NCBI GenBank assembly: GCA_019237115.1 | Contig: JAFAHS010000512.1 | Coordinates: forward strand, 1-63,552 | Direction: 5' to 3' | Source: Deltaproteobacteria bacterium | GTDB taxonomy: Bacteria; Desulfobacterota; Binatia; Binatales; Binataceae | DNA: 63,552 nucleotides | Part shown: piece by piece, positions 9,069 to 16,982 of the stretch | Layout of the letters: every line of letters begins with the position of its first letter | Numbering within the stretch: position 1 is the first letter of the stretch | The notes under the pieces: model-generated | The model's database searches: none | What the model was told of the DNA's origin: nothing | Seen by the model: only the letters and a program-made list of their open reading frames with translations | Program-made: the position numbers and the translations under genes

Positions 9069-9863
9069 CTAAACGGTGCCGTCGACTCGAGCGATAATTC
9101 CGTCTTCAATCCATCGCGCCAGAAGCCCGGTCGCCTCCTGAGCCGCTTGCAGTTCGGCAAGGTCCGCGAACGCTTCACAGATTGCCGCGAAGGGCTCACC
9201 CGAGATCATCTTCTGGAGCGCCGCTGATTCTCTTTCGTCCATCGGAACATGTAGGACTTGGAAGTCATCCTTGCGCCACACGCGGAGCAAAGTGCTGGCA
9301 GCCGAAACGTCCAAAGATTCGCTACCGGACCAAAGCTGATGAACAGGGTAATGAGCTCGCAGAATTCGGATCGCAGGTATTGTCGAAAACCGCAGCGCGG
9401 GCCATGCGTCCGCGGGGATCGAAACAAAGTCGGCGATCCTCGCGCATTCGGCATCTGGTGCGTCAAAAACCTCGACCCGGGCCCATTCCAGCTCTGCGAG
9501 ATCGGGAAGGCATTCAGGAGAGTCTTTACGGTGTCGGAGAAATTCAGCCAGAAACCTTCCTAAGTATCGAACCGACCACCACCTTGATGGAAACCTCTCG
9601 AGGTAGCCTTGGACCATGGCGTCAAATTGCTCCGGGCCCAGGAGCGCATCAACTCGAGGGAAGTCTTCGCGCAGGACGTCCCGCAGTCGCAGATAGTAAG
9701 CGTCGGAGTAAATTCGGATTCGTGTTTTTCGATCGCTGTCGTCGTAGCCCTGCACGAACCTGATAAAGGAGGGCGCAATGGAGTCTTGTCTGGGCTGGAG
9801 CGCGATAGAGTCCCAGAACAAGCGCTGCACTTCATGGAGACGCGGAGCTGACACCGAGCACCT
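9069..9863 (-). CDS. bufC: Bufferin maturation partner, DUF2063 (BufC/HvfC-like)
   Basis: The protein of about 264 residues begins near RLHEVQRLFWDSIAL and continues with RIRIYSDAYYLRLRDVLRED, LLGPEQFDAMVQGYL and FLRHRKDSPECLPDLAELEW. These are hallmarks of the DUF2063 'DNA-binding domain-containing' family. In bufferin systems this protein pairs with the DUF692/MNIO enzyme and helps bring the precursor peptide to it. It overlaps the end of bufB by about 30 bases if the ATG at 9863 is used; a GTG at 9851 is also possible. The adjacent and co-directed bufB and bufA genes make the assignment firm. The function is drawn from the family and was not read from residues. Confidence 0.88.
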   Translation of the reverse strand, partial: RCSVSAPRLHEVQRLFWDSIALQPRQDSIAPSFIRFVQGYDDSDRKTRIRIYSDAYYLRLRDVLREDFPRVDALLGPEQFDAMVQGYLERFPSRWWSVRYLGRFLAEFLRHRKDSPECLPDLAELEWARVEVFDAPDAECARIADFVSIPADAWPALRFSTIPAIRILRAHYPVHQLWSGSESLDVSAASTLLRVWRKDDFQVLHVPMDERESAALQKMISGEPFAAICEAFADLAELQAAQEATGLLARWIEDGIIARVDGTV

Positions 9864-10674
9864 CATTTTCGATTTCGCGCGCGCGATTTGTTTCGGCAAT
9901 GAGTTCTTCAAAAGAAGGTATCTGGTCATCCCACTCGACGAGAGTAGATACTCCGCCAAACCTTCCTATAGCTTCCCGATAGAGCCGCCACACCGGTGTA
10001 GGGACCGGGTGATCGTGAGTGTCGATCAGCAAATCTCCAGAAATGCTGTGACCTGCCAGGTGAATCTGGCCTATCCGCTCTGCTGGAATTCCTGCGAGAT
10101 ACTCCGTCGGCGAGAAGCCGTGATTGACGGCGCTGACGTAGATATTGTTAACGTCCAGCAGAATGCCGCAGTCAGCTTCGTCAGCGATGGCGGATAAAAA
10201 AACCCACTCTGGCATAGTCGAAACTGAATAGGTCAGGTAGCTGGAAACATTCTCTATGAGGATGCGCCGTCCGAGTCGGTCCTGAACTTTGCGGATCCTG
10301 GCAGCGACGTGCGTCACGGCCTCTTCAGTGTAGGGAAGCGGCAGAAGATCGTGTGCAAAACGGCCCCCGATTGCTCCCCAACAAAGATGATCGGAAACCC
10401 ACGCCGGAGCGAAGCGCCGAATCAACGACTCGAGGTCAGCCAAGTAGTCCTGTCTGAGAGGATCGGTTCCTCCGATATTGAGCGACACACCGTGAAGCAC
10501 GACCGGCGCCAATTCGCGGGCCTTCTCTAATATTCGTAGAGGCCGGCCGCCGGCGATCATGAAGTTTTCCGAAATTACCTCGAACCAATCCGCGCGAGCG
10601 GTCCGATCCAGAACCAGCGGGTAATGAACGGTCCGAAGACCGACACCGTGACCTAGATGGGGGAAGATGTTCAT
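9832..10674 (-). CDS. bufB: Bufferin-modifying MNIO enzyme, DUF692 (BufB/HvfB-like)
   Basis: About 280 residues starting MNIFPHLGHGVGLRTVHYP. Family landmarks are WFEVISENFM, VLHGVSLNIGG, VSDHLCWGAIGGRF, ILIENVSSYLTY, CGILLDVNNIYVSAVNHG, IHLAGH and LVEWDDQIPSFEEL. The conserved His, Asp and Glu residues form the multinuclear iron site of the MNIO family. MNIO enzymes oxidise cysteines of precursor peptides; in bufferins they form metal-binding thiooxazole-type heterocycles. The ATG at 10674 is chosen because the longer frame upstream is antisense to nothing conserved and overlaps bufA. It lies 44 bases after bufA in the same direction, as in known bufABC operons. Confidence 0.92.
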   Translation of the reverse strand: MNIFPHLGHGVGLRTVHYPLVLDRTARADWFEVISENFMIAGGRPLRILEKARELAPVVLHGVSLNIGGTDPLRQDYLADLESLIRRFAPAWVSDHLCWGAIGGRFAHDLLPLPYTEEAVTHVAARIRKVQDRLGRRILIENVSSYLTYSVSTMPEWVFLSAIADEADCGILLDVNNIYVSAVNHGFSPTEYLAGIPAERIGQIHLAGHSISGDLLIDTHDHPVPTPVWRLYREAIGRFGGVSTLVEWDDQIPSFEELIAETNRAREIENEVLGVSSASP

Positions 10675-10718
10675 CGATGTGCTGGGACCTCGGGCACGAA
10701 GCCGAGGTCCCGTTCGAT

Positions 10719-10982
10719 CTACTTGCCTTCCGAGGACGCTACGGTACCGCCCTTGTCCTTGCAGTCCTGCGCGCTCGTTTGGACGAAACCCTGTCCCTTG
10801 CAGGCGTTCTTGCCCTTGCAGTCGTTTCGCGCAGATTTGCAGGCCGACTGTCCCTTGCAACTGTTCGCGCCGACGCACTTCACCTGGTCGGTGCCCATGC
10901 TCTGGTCGGCACGCGCGCTGACGGCACCGGTAACAAACATCATCGCCACCGCGCTGGCGATCAGCAGACTCTTTCCGTTCAT
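10719..10982 (-). CDS. bufA: Bufferin precursor peptide, BufA2-type
   Basis: An 87-residue protein with a signal peptide (MNGKSLLIASAVAMMFVTGA, then VSARA as the cleavage site). A Cys/Lys/Gly-rich core follows: KCVGANSCKGQSACKSARND and CKGKNACKGQG, ending near DCKDKGGTV. Six core cysteines in CxxxxxC and CKGxxxC spacing match the 'BufA2' periplasmic bufferin metallophores and differ from the EGKCG type. After modification by BufB/BufC such peptides are exported to the periplasm, where they sequester copper or related metals. A strong ribosome site (AAGGAGGAG) sits just before the ATG at 10982. It is the first gene of the bufABC operon. The family call is confident; the metal is inferred. Confidence 0.9.
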   Translation of the reverse strand: MNGKSLLIASAVAMMFVTGAVSARADQSMGTDQVKCVGANSCKGQSACKSARNDCKGKNACKGQGFVQTSAQDCKDKGGTVASSEGK

Positions 10983-10988
10983 TTTCTC

Positions 10989-11000
10989 CTCCTTAAGGAG
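10989..11000. promoter_or_regulatory. 12-bp perfect palindrome over the bufA ribosome site
   Basis: The sequence CTCCTTAAGGAG is its own reverse complement and overlaps the Shine-Dalgarno sequence of bufA. With no loop it cannot form a useful RNA hairpin within one molecule. It could be a protein-binding site or a chance outcome of a strong ribosome site. Confidence 0.3.
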
Positions 11001-11127
11001 TTGGAATATAGAGCTTTGATTCACACGCCAGAAAAAGGTTTCAACGCTGTCGTAACGCCTATCTGCGAACATCAACCTGTAACTTCATTCGCTTCCCCGT
11101 ATCTAATGAAGCGAAGGAGATGTTAGC

Positions 11128-11637
11128 GTGAACCAGAAAAAGCTCGCAGTTGCTGTGATTGAGCTCTTCGATTGGCTCTCAGCGGCGTGGTGGATTCCTG
11201 CCCTATTGGTGCGCTTGTTTGTCGGCTACTTCTTCATGGAGACCGGATGGGGAAAGATTCACGACCTCGACGCGTTCGCAATGAGATTCGCGCAATGGGG
11301 AATTCCCTACCCCGCGTTCAACGCCGTGTTGTCCGCGTACACGGAGTTCCTCGGCGGTGCGCTGACGATTTTCGGAGTGGGCATGCGCTTCGTCTCAATT
11401 CCGATGATCATCAACATGATCGTGGCGATTCTGACTGTGAAACTTAAGCACGTCAGCGGCTTGAACGACTTCGTTGAACTGGATGAGCCCTTGTACGCGC
11501 TGGCGTTCGTATGGCTGTTTTTTTCGGGCGCGGGATGGCTAAGTATCGACGCTGTTCTGAGGCGTTCCGTGGACACGGCAATCAGCCGCGATAGACCTGC
11601 GATGCGCTCGGGAGCCCATTTTGTTCAAGCTCGGTGA
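11128..11637 (+). CDS. DoxX-family membrane protein (HvfX-like)
   Basis: A 169-residue protein with four hydrophobic segments, including LLVRLFVGYFFMETGWGKIH and AYTEFLGGALTIFGVG, the usual DoxX landmarks. It also has an Asn/Met-rich helix (IPMIINMIVAILTVKLKH). DoxX proteins are inner-membrane proteins of uncertain chemistry that often accompany DUF692/DUF2063 genes (hvfABX, bufferin loci). The GTG start at 11128 has AAGGAG nine bases upstream. It is transcribed away from bufA across a 145-base shared upstream region, which makes joint regulation plausible. The next gene begins before its stop codon. Confidence 0.88.
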   Translation: MNQKKLAVAVIELFDWLSAAWWIPALLVRLFVGYFFMETGWGKIHDLDAFAMRFAQWGIPYPAFNAVLSAYTEFLGGALTIFGVGMRFVSIPMIINMIVAILTVKLKHVSGLNDFVELDEPLYALAFVWLFFSGAGWLSIDAVLRRSVDTAISRDRPAMRSGAHFVQAR

Positions 11638-12655
11638 CGTCGGCGTCTTGAGAATCGCTTCGGGCTTGGTTGCGGCTCTGTGTTCCTTCCACACCGCCGG
11701 CGGACTGAGTAACGCGAACCCCTCCACGACTCCTGCGTTAACTGAATCGCTGTCTATCGGCGGCGGCGCGATCAACGTAGAAATCGAGCCAGGCGTCCTC
11801 AACTTGTCAAGAACTCGGGTCGTCGACTGGGTTCGAAGATCGGCGTGCGCAGTGACCGAATACTACGACGGGTTTCCGGTTCGAAATGTGGATGTGAAGA
11901 TCATCCCAATCGACGAAGGTGGCGGCGTACTCTTTGGCAAGACGGCGCTAGTCGATCAAACTCTCGTCATAACAGTTGGCTTGTCGAGAGTCGCAACTGA
12001 TTCCAGCTTGCGAGATGACTGGGTTATGACTCATGAAATGGTCCATCTCGCGTTCCCCTCGGTTCCGGAACAGCACCACTGGATCGAGGAAGGAATAGCC
12101 ACCTACGTCGAACCCATTGCGCGCGCTCAAGTCGGCGATCTTTCGCCGGAGATAGTCTGGCGCGAACTTGAGAACGGTCTTCCGAAAGGGTTGCCGGTAC
12201 CGCGCGATCGTGGCCTCGACAACACTCACACCTGGGGCCGAACCTATTGGGGAGGTGCACTGTACTGCCTCATGGCCGATGTCGAGATTCGTCGCTGCAC
12301 CAAGAATCAATATGGGCTCCAGGACGCATTGCGGGGAATTGTCCGGGGCGGTGGCAATATGGAGCACGACTGGCCACTCACTCGCGCTCTGAAGGTTGGA
12401 GACGACGCCATCGGCATGCCGGTCCTCATGGAGTTGTACGATCGAATGAAAGCTAATCCGGTTAGGCCCGATCTCGCCGCGACGTGGCGCGAATTGGGCG
12501 TTCGCCCTTCAAGTGATTCTGTGGTGTTCGATGAAGCTGCGCCGCAAGCATCGATCGTTCGATCGATCATGGCGAGACGATCAAGCCCGGGCGGAGCGTG
12601 CCTAAAGTCCGGACTCCATTCGGGCTCGCCTGCCAACGCCGCTCCAGTGCGGTAA
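11621..12655 (+). CDS. Exported gluzincin-type metalloprotease-like protein
   Basis: About 344 residues. After a hydrophobic N-terminal stretch (LRIASGLVAALCSFHTAGG) comes a domain with THEMVHLAFPSVPEQHHWIE and EEGIATYVEP. His-Glu-x2-His followed by a downstream Glu in an EExxATY context is the zinc site of gluzincins such as the M1-like 'peptidase MA' group. The hydrophobic start suggests export. The first usable start is TTG at 11621, overlapping the DoxX stop by 17 bases. This suggests translational coupling, although a later TTG or GTG start is possible. The substrate is unknown. A link to bufferin processing or to metal-damaged envelope proteins would be a guess. Confidence 0.7.
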   Translation: MFKLGDVGVLRIASGLVAALCSFHTAGGLSNANPSTTPALTESLSIGGGAINVEIEPGVLNLSRTRVVDWVRRSACAVTEYYDGFPVRNVDVKIIPIDEGGGVLFGKTALVDQTLVITVGLSRVATDSSLRDDWVMTHEMVHLAFPSVPEQHHWIEEGIATYVEPIARAQVGDLSPEIVWRELENGLPKGLPVPRDRGLDNTHTWGRTYWGGALYCLMADVEIRRCTKNQYGLQDALRGIVRGGGNMEHDWPLTRALKVGDDAIGMPVLMELYDRMKANPVRPDLAATWRELGVRPSSDSVVFDEAAPQASIVRSIMARRSSPGGACLKSGLHSGSPANAAPVR

Positions 12656-12661
12656 CCGGCG

Positions 12662-13049
12662 TCAATCGATGCCGCGGCGAAAAAGCCAACACGCGCAGGC
12701 TGAGGCTATCAGCGCGAAACTCCCACTGGCATCATTTCGCACAGCTACAACTGATTCGCCGTCCGTACCGAGAAAGGTTGGTTTCTCGTCCGACGGGAGC
12801 GGCTCTGCGTAGTACTGGAGAACATCCACTAGAACTCCTAACACCGCCGCCAATTGCGCCACGAAATCGGGCGATGGCGGGTTTCTGCGGTCGTGCTCGA
12901 TATCGTTGATGTAGCCGATCCCGATCGCGACCCATCTTTTTTCTTGACCTGCGCAGTTAACGCTTTCTGGGTTAGCCCGCGCTCCTTACGAAGCTCAGAA
13001 ATCACCTCGCCGAAGGTCTTTATAGCTTGTCCGCAGCTTTGTTTGCCAC
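12662..13049 (-). pseudogene. XRE-family repressor, frameshifted
   Basis: Three frames joined give a recognisable XRE-type regulator. A GTG at 13049 behind a perfect AAGGAGG starts MANKAADK, but that frame stops at once. The next frame carries TFGEVISELRKERGLTQKAL (helix-turn-helix). Further on, the similarity moves to a third frame, GYINDIEHDRRNPPSPDFVA then QLAAVLGVLVDVLQYYAEPL. The second shift is consistent with loss of one G in GATGGGTCGC. Such proteins repress integrase or stress genes in mobile elements. It is likely non-functional, which fits decay of the element. Confidence 0.65.
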
Positions 13050-13140
13050 CTTTGGCGCCTCCTTGATAACTGAGAATACCGCATTTCTGCGGATATGCGA
13101 GGCTCGGGTCTTGCAACACAACGCGCTCCGATGTTATGAA

Positions 13141-13160
13141 ATTACGCAGATACGCGTAAT
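13141..13160. promoter_or_regulatory. Inverted repeat, possible operator of the XRE repressor
   Basis: ATTACGC, six bases, GCGTAAT forms a 7-bp inverted repeat about 90 bases upstream of the XRE gene start. It lies in the otherwise empty 380-base gap (13,050-13,429) between that gene and the divergent excisionase-like gene. Its position and symmetry fit an operator controlling both. There is no direct evidence of binding, and I see nothing else in the gap. Confidence 0.4.
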
Positions 13161-13429
13161 AGCTTTGCATTGGAGAACTGCAGATATGACTCTTAACCGG
13201 GCAATAATGATCGAAGACCTGGGCCGAGATCCGGAAATTCGCTACGCGCCGCCCAGAGGCCTTATCCTGAAGGTATGCGATCCGTGTCTTTGCGCGTAGC
13301 TGAGCGTGGTCGCTGAACACACCTAACTGGATGGGGCCGATGGGAGACTCGCGCAGAGCAAGAGAGATTGGAGTCTCACGCTTAGGTTCGCTTCATGGCG
13401 TGCTGAATGCGACCGGCGGGGGAGCAAAA

Positions 13430-13621
13430 GTGCGCGAACTCTATCAGCTGCTGACGGCTATCGAAGCTGCAGAGTTCTTGGGCGTGTCGCTGAGCTACAT
13501 TCAACACGCAACGGGCCGCGGAGACGTTCCGTGCATCCGAATTGGAAAAGCCGATCCACGATACCGCGTGATCGATCTCATCTTTTGGCAGGAGCAACGC
13601 TTCGATCCGGGACTCCGGTGA
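13430..13621 (+). CDS. Excisionase-like helix-turn-helix protein
   Basis: About 63 residues from a GTG at 13430 that follows GGGGGAG. The protein reads LLTAIEAAEFLGVSLSYIQH and then GRGDVPCIRIGKADPRYRV and IDLIFWQEQ, the winged-helix pattern of Xis/MerR-like helix_turn_helix_17 proteins. Excisionases bend DNA at attachment sites and steer integrases toward excision. It lies 58 bases before the integrase gene in the same direction. A longer start at 13331 would add an unconserved N-terminus. Confidence 0.7.
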   Translation: MRELYQLLTAIEAAEFLGVSLSYIQHATGRGDVPCIRIGKADPRYRVIDLIFWQEQRFDPGLR

Positions 13622-13679
13622 TTTCGAGCCAGCGCTGATCTGAATCGCAAAGGGTATCAAGATAAAAGCCGAGCGTGAC

Positions 13680-14771
13680 GTGAGAAACATCGGCATTGTA
13701 GAAGAGCCTAAGGGTTCTGGAAGGTACTACATCCGGGTTTTTCATAAGGGCCGACGATATAAACGGCGCGCGGCATCGAAGGCGCACGCGCGCGAGCTTC
13801 GCGAGGAGATCCGAGTTGCAATCCGGAAAGGAGAGTGGCCGCCAAAGGTCAAGCCAAAAGCCGTCCTCTTGGATGATTTGCTTAAAGAGTATCAAGAAGC
13901 AAAAGAGCAGGAAGGCAAGGCAATTCTTAGGACAAACATCGGTTACACCAGGCTCCAGCATCGGTTCGGCGGTCGTTATGTAGGAGCGATAAGCGCTGCT
14001 GACGTGGAAGCGTGGCGCCAGGAATTGCTCAAAGAGATGAGCCCCGCGACAGTGAACCGGCATCTCCAACTTTTGCGAGCCGTGCTGAGGCGTGGAATCC
14101 GCGACAGAATTCTCCAAGCTAGCGAGATTCCCGAAATCAAACTCTTAAAGGAAAACAATCAGCGCGTCCGCTTTCTATCAGACGATGAAGAGCAAAGGCT
14201 CCTGGTCGAATTACCTGCCGTCCTGCGGCCGCTAGTAACGGTGGCGATTCACACTGGCATGAGGCGCGGTGAGTTGCTCAACCTGATGTGGAACGACGTA
14301 GACTTTGTCGGGCAAACCGTTTTTGTGCGCAAAGCGAAATCCGGAGAAGGCCGACGAATACCCATGAGTCCGACGGTGCATTCCACGCTGAAAGCTATTC
14401 GTCAGAAAGATCGGCGAGAACAGTTGCGGTCCCGCATTTTGCGGCGTCAGGAAGAAAGCGGCTACGTCTTCGCCGCACCACGTGGCGGCTATTTGCTGAA
14501 CCTGAATCGCGCGTGGTATCCAGCCCTTCGACGCGCCGGAATTGAGGACCTCCGCTTCCATGATCTGCGGCACAGTTTTGCATCCCGGCTCGTGATGAAC
14601 GGAGTGGATCTGTACCGTGTGCAAACTCTGATGGGGCACAAGACGCCCGCCATGACCTTGCGGTACGCGCACCTGAGTCCAGAGCACCTCCGCGCCGCAG
14701 TTGCGACGCTGGACGCACCTGGTCCGAAGCCTTGGGCGGTGTCAGATGCCAAAAAGCCACTATGCGGCTAG
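13680..14771 (+). CDS. Tyrosine recombinase / integrase
   Basis: The 363-residue protein has an N-terminal arm-type segment (GRYYIRVFHKGRRYKRRAAS), a core-binding SAM-like domain (about 62-150) and a C-terminal catalytic domain. The catalytic residues are visible: Arg195 in HTGMRRGELL, Lys near 220, His294 and Arg297 in RFHDLRHSF, His320 in LMGHKT and the nucleophile Tyr329 in LRYAH. The GTG start at 13680 follows the excisionase-like gene. The stop lies 125 bases before a tRNA-Met 3' half, the expected arrangement for an element integrated in that tRNA. Unlike the repressor and coupling-protein genes, it is intact. Confidence 0.93.
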   Translation: MRNIGIVEEPKGSGRYYIRVFHKGRRYKRRAASKAHARELREEIRVAIRKGEWPPKVKPKAVLLDDLLKEYQEAKEQEGKAILRTNIGYTRLQHRFGGRYVGAISAADVEAWRQELLKEMSPATVNRHLQLLRAVLRRGIRDRILQASEIPEIKLLKENNQRVRFLSDDEEQRLLVELPAVLRPLVTVAIHTGMRRGELLNLMWNDVDFVGQTVFVRKAKSGEGRRIPMSPTVHSTLKAIRQKDRREQLRSRILRRQEESGYVFAAPRGGYLLNLNRAWYPALRRAGIEDLRFHDLRHSFASRLVMNGVDLYRVQTLMGHKTPAMTLRYAHLSPEHLRAAVATLDAPGPKPWAVSDAKKPLCG

Positions 14772-14896
14772 CCGAAGTCGCGGGCCAATCTGCGGGCCAA
14801 TCGCCGGCCATTTTGGTACTGTTCGGTGCAGCCACGTGCGGACAGAATCCAAGGAAATGCTGGATTTTGTCGTTCCGGCGAGACCACATCAGGCGA

Positions 14897-14940
14897 CTCA
14901 TAACCCGGAGGTCGAAGGTTCAAATCCTTCCCCCGCAACC
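14897..14940 (+). other. Attachment site: 3' half of a tRNA-Met (anticodon CAT)
   Basis: The segment reads CTCATAACCCGGAGG and then GAAGGTTCAAATCCTTC, ending CCCCGCAACC. It provides an anticodon loop with CAT, the 3' anticodon-stem arm CCCGG, a perfect T-arm GAAGG/CCTTC around TTCAAAT, and the 3' acceptor strand. The five bases before the loop do not pair with CCCGG and there is no 5' half, so it is not a gene. A tRNA 3' half immediately after an integrase is a typical att site. The intact tRNA should lie at the other end of the element, outside this window. Confidence 0.8.
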
Positions 14941-15004
14941 CAGCAAATTTCCATACGCAGAAAGGCCTCAAGCGCGATTAGCTCAGGATCGGACGTCTAA
15001 CCGC

Positions 15005-15238
15005 TCAGCGCGTCGGCGTCGAAGGAACGCACTTCGCCGACTTCATTTGTGGGCCGATTATCGGGTCACGCTGCAGGAAGTCCCGGTCCCGCTCGCATTG
15101 CTCTCTTGATGCGTATGTGTGCCAGACGCCCACAGTCGGCGACGGAGAAGCCCTTAGACTTCCCTTTGTTGGAGCCTGTGCAGGCGCCACCAGAGACCAG
15201 CCTACCAGCGCGTGCGCCGCGGCGCTGTGAAATGTCAT
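15005..15238 (-). CDS. Small exported protein with two cysteines
   Basis: About 77 residues. The N-terminal FHSAAAHALVGWSLVAPAQA looks like a signal peptide ending AQA. It is followed by WHTYASREQCERDRDFLQRD and MKSAKCVPSTP. The pattern of one Cys in a 'S-x-E-x-C-E' helix and one in a closing 'A-x-CVP' is common in small secreted proteins of soil bacteria, where the two Cys probably pair. Function unknown. An ATG two codons earlier is possible. Confidence 0.5.
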   Translation of the reverse strand: MTFHSAAAHALVGWSLVAPAQAPTKGSLRASPSPTVGVWHTYASREQCERDRDFLQRDPIIGPQMKSAKCVPSTPTR

Positions 15239-15244
15239 GAGCAA

Positions 15245-15620
15245 CCGCCTAGCAAAGGGCCGGGGTTACGCATAGCGCCCTCGAGCGCTTTTCGGTGCCT
15301 CTGCCTTCGAGCAGGTTCGGAAAGGCTCCGGATGGAGGCTCGACGGTCGAGACCAGTCCCTCAAGAGCGCTGTCGGCGCTCGCGCAACGCGGGTGACCTG
15401 AAGGCTCCGATGCGAGGGGTTCCTGCATTCGCCGAGTGGTTATCGGGTAGCATGGAGTGGTACTGAAAGTGACCGAGACACCGGCCGCGACCCTTGGGCG
15501 CACACTTTAGAACACCTTGATCTGGTGTTCCTGTCGCGAGATAAAAGCGCAAGGTCGCCGGCAAGGATTGCTGACCAGGCGGGCCAAGCAAGGCGCTAAC
15601 GTTCTTGGCGGGAGAGAACT
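15245..15620. other. Intergenic stretch without a recognisable gene
   Basis: Both strands were read. Open frames here give arginine- and proline-rich sequences without family features. A ribosome site (GGGAGAG) near the right end belongs to the next gene. Confidence 0.5.
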
Positions 15621-16187
15621 ATGAGTGAACAGGCACACCGGGGAGGATCCATAGGTTCGAAATTCGTCGAAGAAATTAAGGCCATGGCTGCGATCGCTGC
15701 TTACCTCTACGTATGTTTCGGTGCTGTGATCCTCTTCAAGAGCGCGGTTCTGCGCGAAGCTGGCATTCATTACGAAATATGGGGCCTCGCAGTGGTCAAG
15801 GCGCTGGTCTTAGCCAAGTTCATGCTCATTGGCCGCATGCTGCACGTGGGCACGCGATTTCGGAACAAACCGCTGATCTGGCCAACCCTCTATCACTCGC
15901 TGATTTTTCTCGTAGTGCTGCTCATCCTGACCACGCTGGAGGAGCTGATCGTCGGCTTCATCCACGACAGAGCGATCGCCGACTCGCTCACTCATGTGGT
16001 CGGCCCGATATTCTTTGAGGGCCTCGCGGTTTGTCTGATTATGTTCCTGATCCTGGTGCCTTACTCTGCGTTTACCTGTCTCAGTGATGTGGTCGGCGAG
16101 AGTGAGATGGTCCGGTTGTTCTTTGTGAACCGGGACGTGGATGGGGTGGTTCGCAGTCGCCTGACTGGCAGTCTCCCTACCGCATAG
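15621..16187 (+). CDS. Four-helix integral membrane protein, function unknown
   Basis: The 188-residue protein has four clear hydrophobic segments: AYLYVCFGAVILFKSAVL, AVVKALVLAKFMLIG, TLYHSLIFLVVLLILTTLEE and GLAVCLIMFLILVPYSAF. Charged loops separate them, and the last 40 residues look cytoplasmic. GGGAGAGAACT precedes the ATG. It is intact and well proportioned, the first gene on the chromosomal side of the attachment site. I do not recognise a named family. Confidence 0.75.
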   Translation: MSEQAHRGGSIGSKFVEEIKAMAAIAAYLYVCFGAVILFKSAVLREAGIHYEIWGLAVVKALVLAKFMLIGRMLHVGTRFRNKPLIWPTLYHSLIFLVVLLILTTLEELIVGFIHDRAIADSLTHVVGPIFFEGLAVCLIMFLILVPYSAFTCLSDVVGESEMVRLFFVNRDVDGVVRSRLTGSLPTA

Positions 16188-16396
16188 CCTTCGCCCGAAG
16201 ATCTGCCGCGGTATGGGTGCAGGCGTGAACGCCTCCCGCAGGTTGTACATGCATCCTGCGGGCGGGCGGCGGTTTCCGTGGTTTGGGCGGCTCACTTCGG
16301 CGAAACGCGCAGGTTTCGACCGAAATCATCTCATTGATTTGGATGCGTGGAGAGAGAACAACATAACTCAACCAGACTGCGCCGAGGTTCGCCCCG

Positions 16397-16972
16397 ATGT
16401 CCAAGATCTACGACGGTATCGATGAAGTGCTGGCCCGTTTTATTGACGCGCAACACGTTTTCTTCGTAGCCACCGCGCCGCTTGATCCGGCCGGCCATCT
16501 CAATCTTTCGCCGAAAGGGCTTGAAAGCTTCAGGGTGATCGATCCGAAGACGGTCGCCTATCTCGACCTGACCGGAAGCGGCATCGAAACCGTCGCGCAT
16601 CTGCGCGAGAACGCTCGAGTCGTGATCATGTTTTGCGCCTTTGAGGGAGCGCCCAGAATTCTGCGGCTTCACGGCCGCGGCGAGGTAGTCGAACCACAGG
16701 ACGCGCGCTTTCCGGAGCTCTTGAGACTTTTTCCGAAATTGCCGGGAACAAGGTCGATCGTCGTTGTTGCACTCGAAAGAATCGCGGATTCCTGCGGCTA
16801 CGGAGTTCCACTTTATCGATACGAGGGCGAGCGCAGGCAGCTCATCGACTGGGCGCGCCGCAAGGGGGCGTCCGGGCTGGAACAGTACCGCAGCGAAGCC
16901 AACCACTCGAGCATCGATGGTCTGCCGGGTTTAAGAGCGAAATTTGCCGACGAGAAAAATTCGTCCCAATGA
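16397..16972 (+). CDS. Pyridoxamine 5'-phosphate oxidase-family flavoprotein
   Basis: The 191-residue protein begins MSKIYDGIDEVLARFIDAQH, then VFFVATAP, GHLNLSPKGLESFRVIDP, VAYLDLTGSGIETVAHLREN and ARVVIMFCAF. This is the split-barrel FMN-binding fold of the PPOX/general stress protein 26 group. Members bind FMN or F420 and reduce small substrates. The conserved Asn-x-Ser-x-Lys-Gly stretch marks the cofactor pocket. It converges on the acetyltransferase gene with 10 bases between the stops. Confidence 0.85.
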   Translation: MSKIYDGIDEVLARFIDAQHVFFVATAPLDPAGHLNLSPKGLESFRVIDPKTVAYLDLTGSGIETVAHLRENARVVIMFCAFEGAPRILRLHGRGEVVEPQDARFPELLRLFPKLPGTRSIVVVALERIADSCGYGVPLYRYEGERRQLIDWARRKGASGLEQYRSEANHSSIDGLPGLRAKFADEKNSSQ

Positions 16973-16982
16973 CTGGGAGCAG

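Noticed and set aside
11040..11110. An ECF-type promoter (GTAAC...CGTA) between bufA and the DoxX gene
   Set aside because: The spacer is about 14 bases, too short for the usual 16-17 base ECF spacing.
10677..11126. Plus-strand frames across bufA
   Set aside because: They mirror the Cys/Lys-rich codons of bufA on the other strand. The bufA signal peptide and bufABC order decide for the minus strand.
12920..12960. Programmed -1 frameshift at GAAAAAAG in the XRE gene
   Set aside because: The slippery context (G AAA AAA) is weak. A second frameshift near the gene start also breaks the frame, so ordinary decay is simpler.
14768..14971. Minus-strand frame with KDLNLRPPGYES
   Set aside because: This familiar peptide is the antisense of tRNA sequence and appears spuriously in many genomes. 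Here it overlaps the att site.
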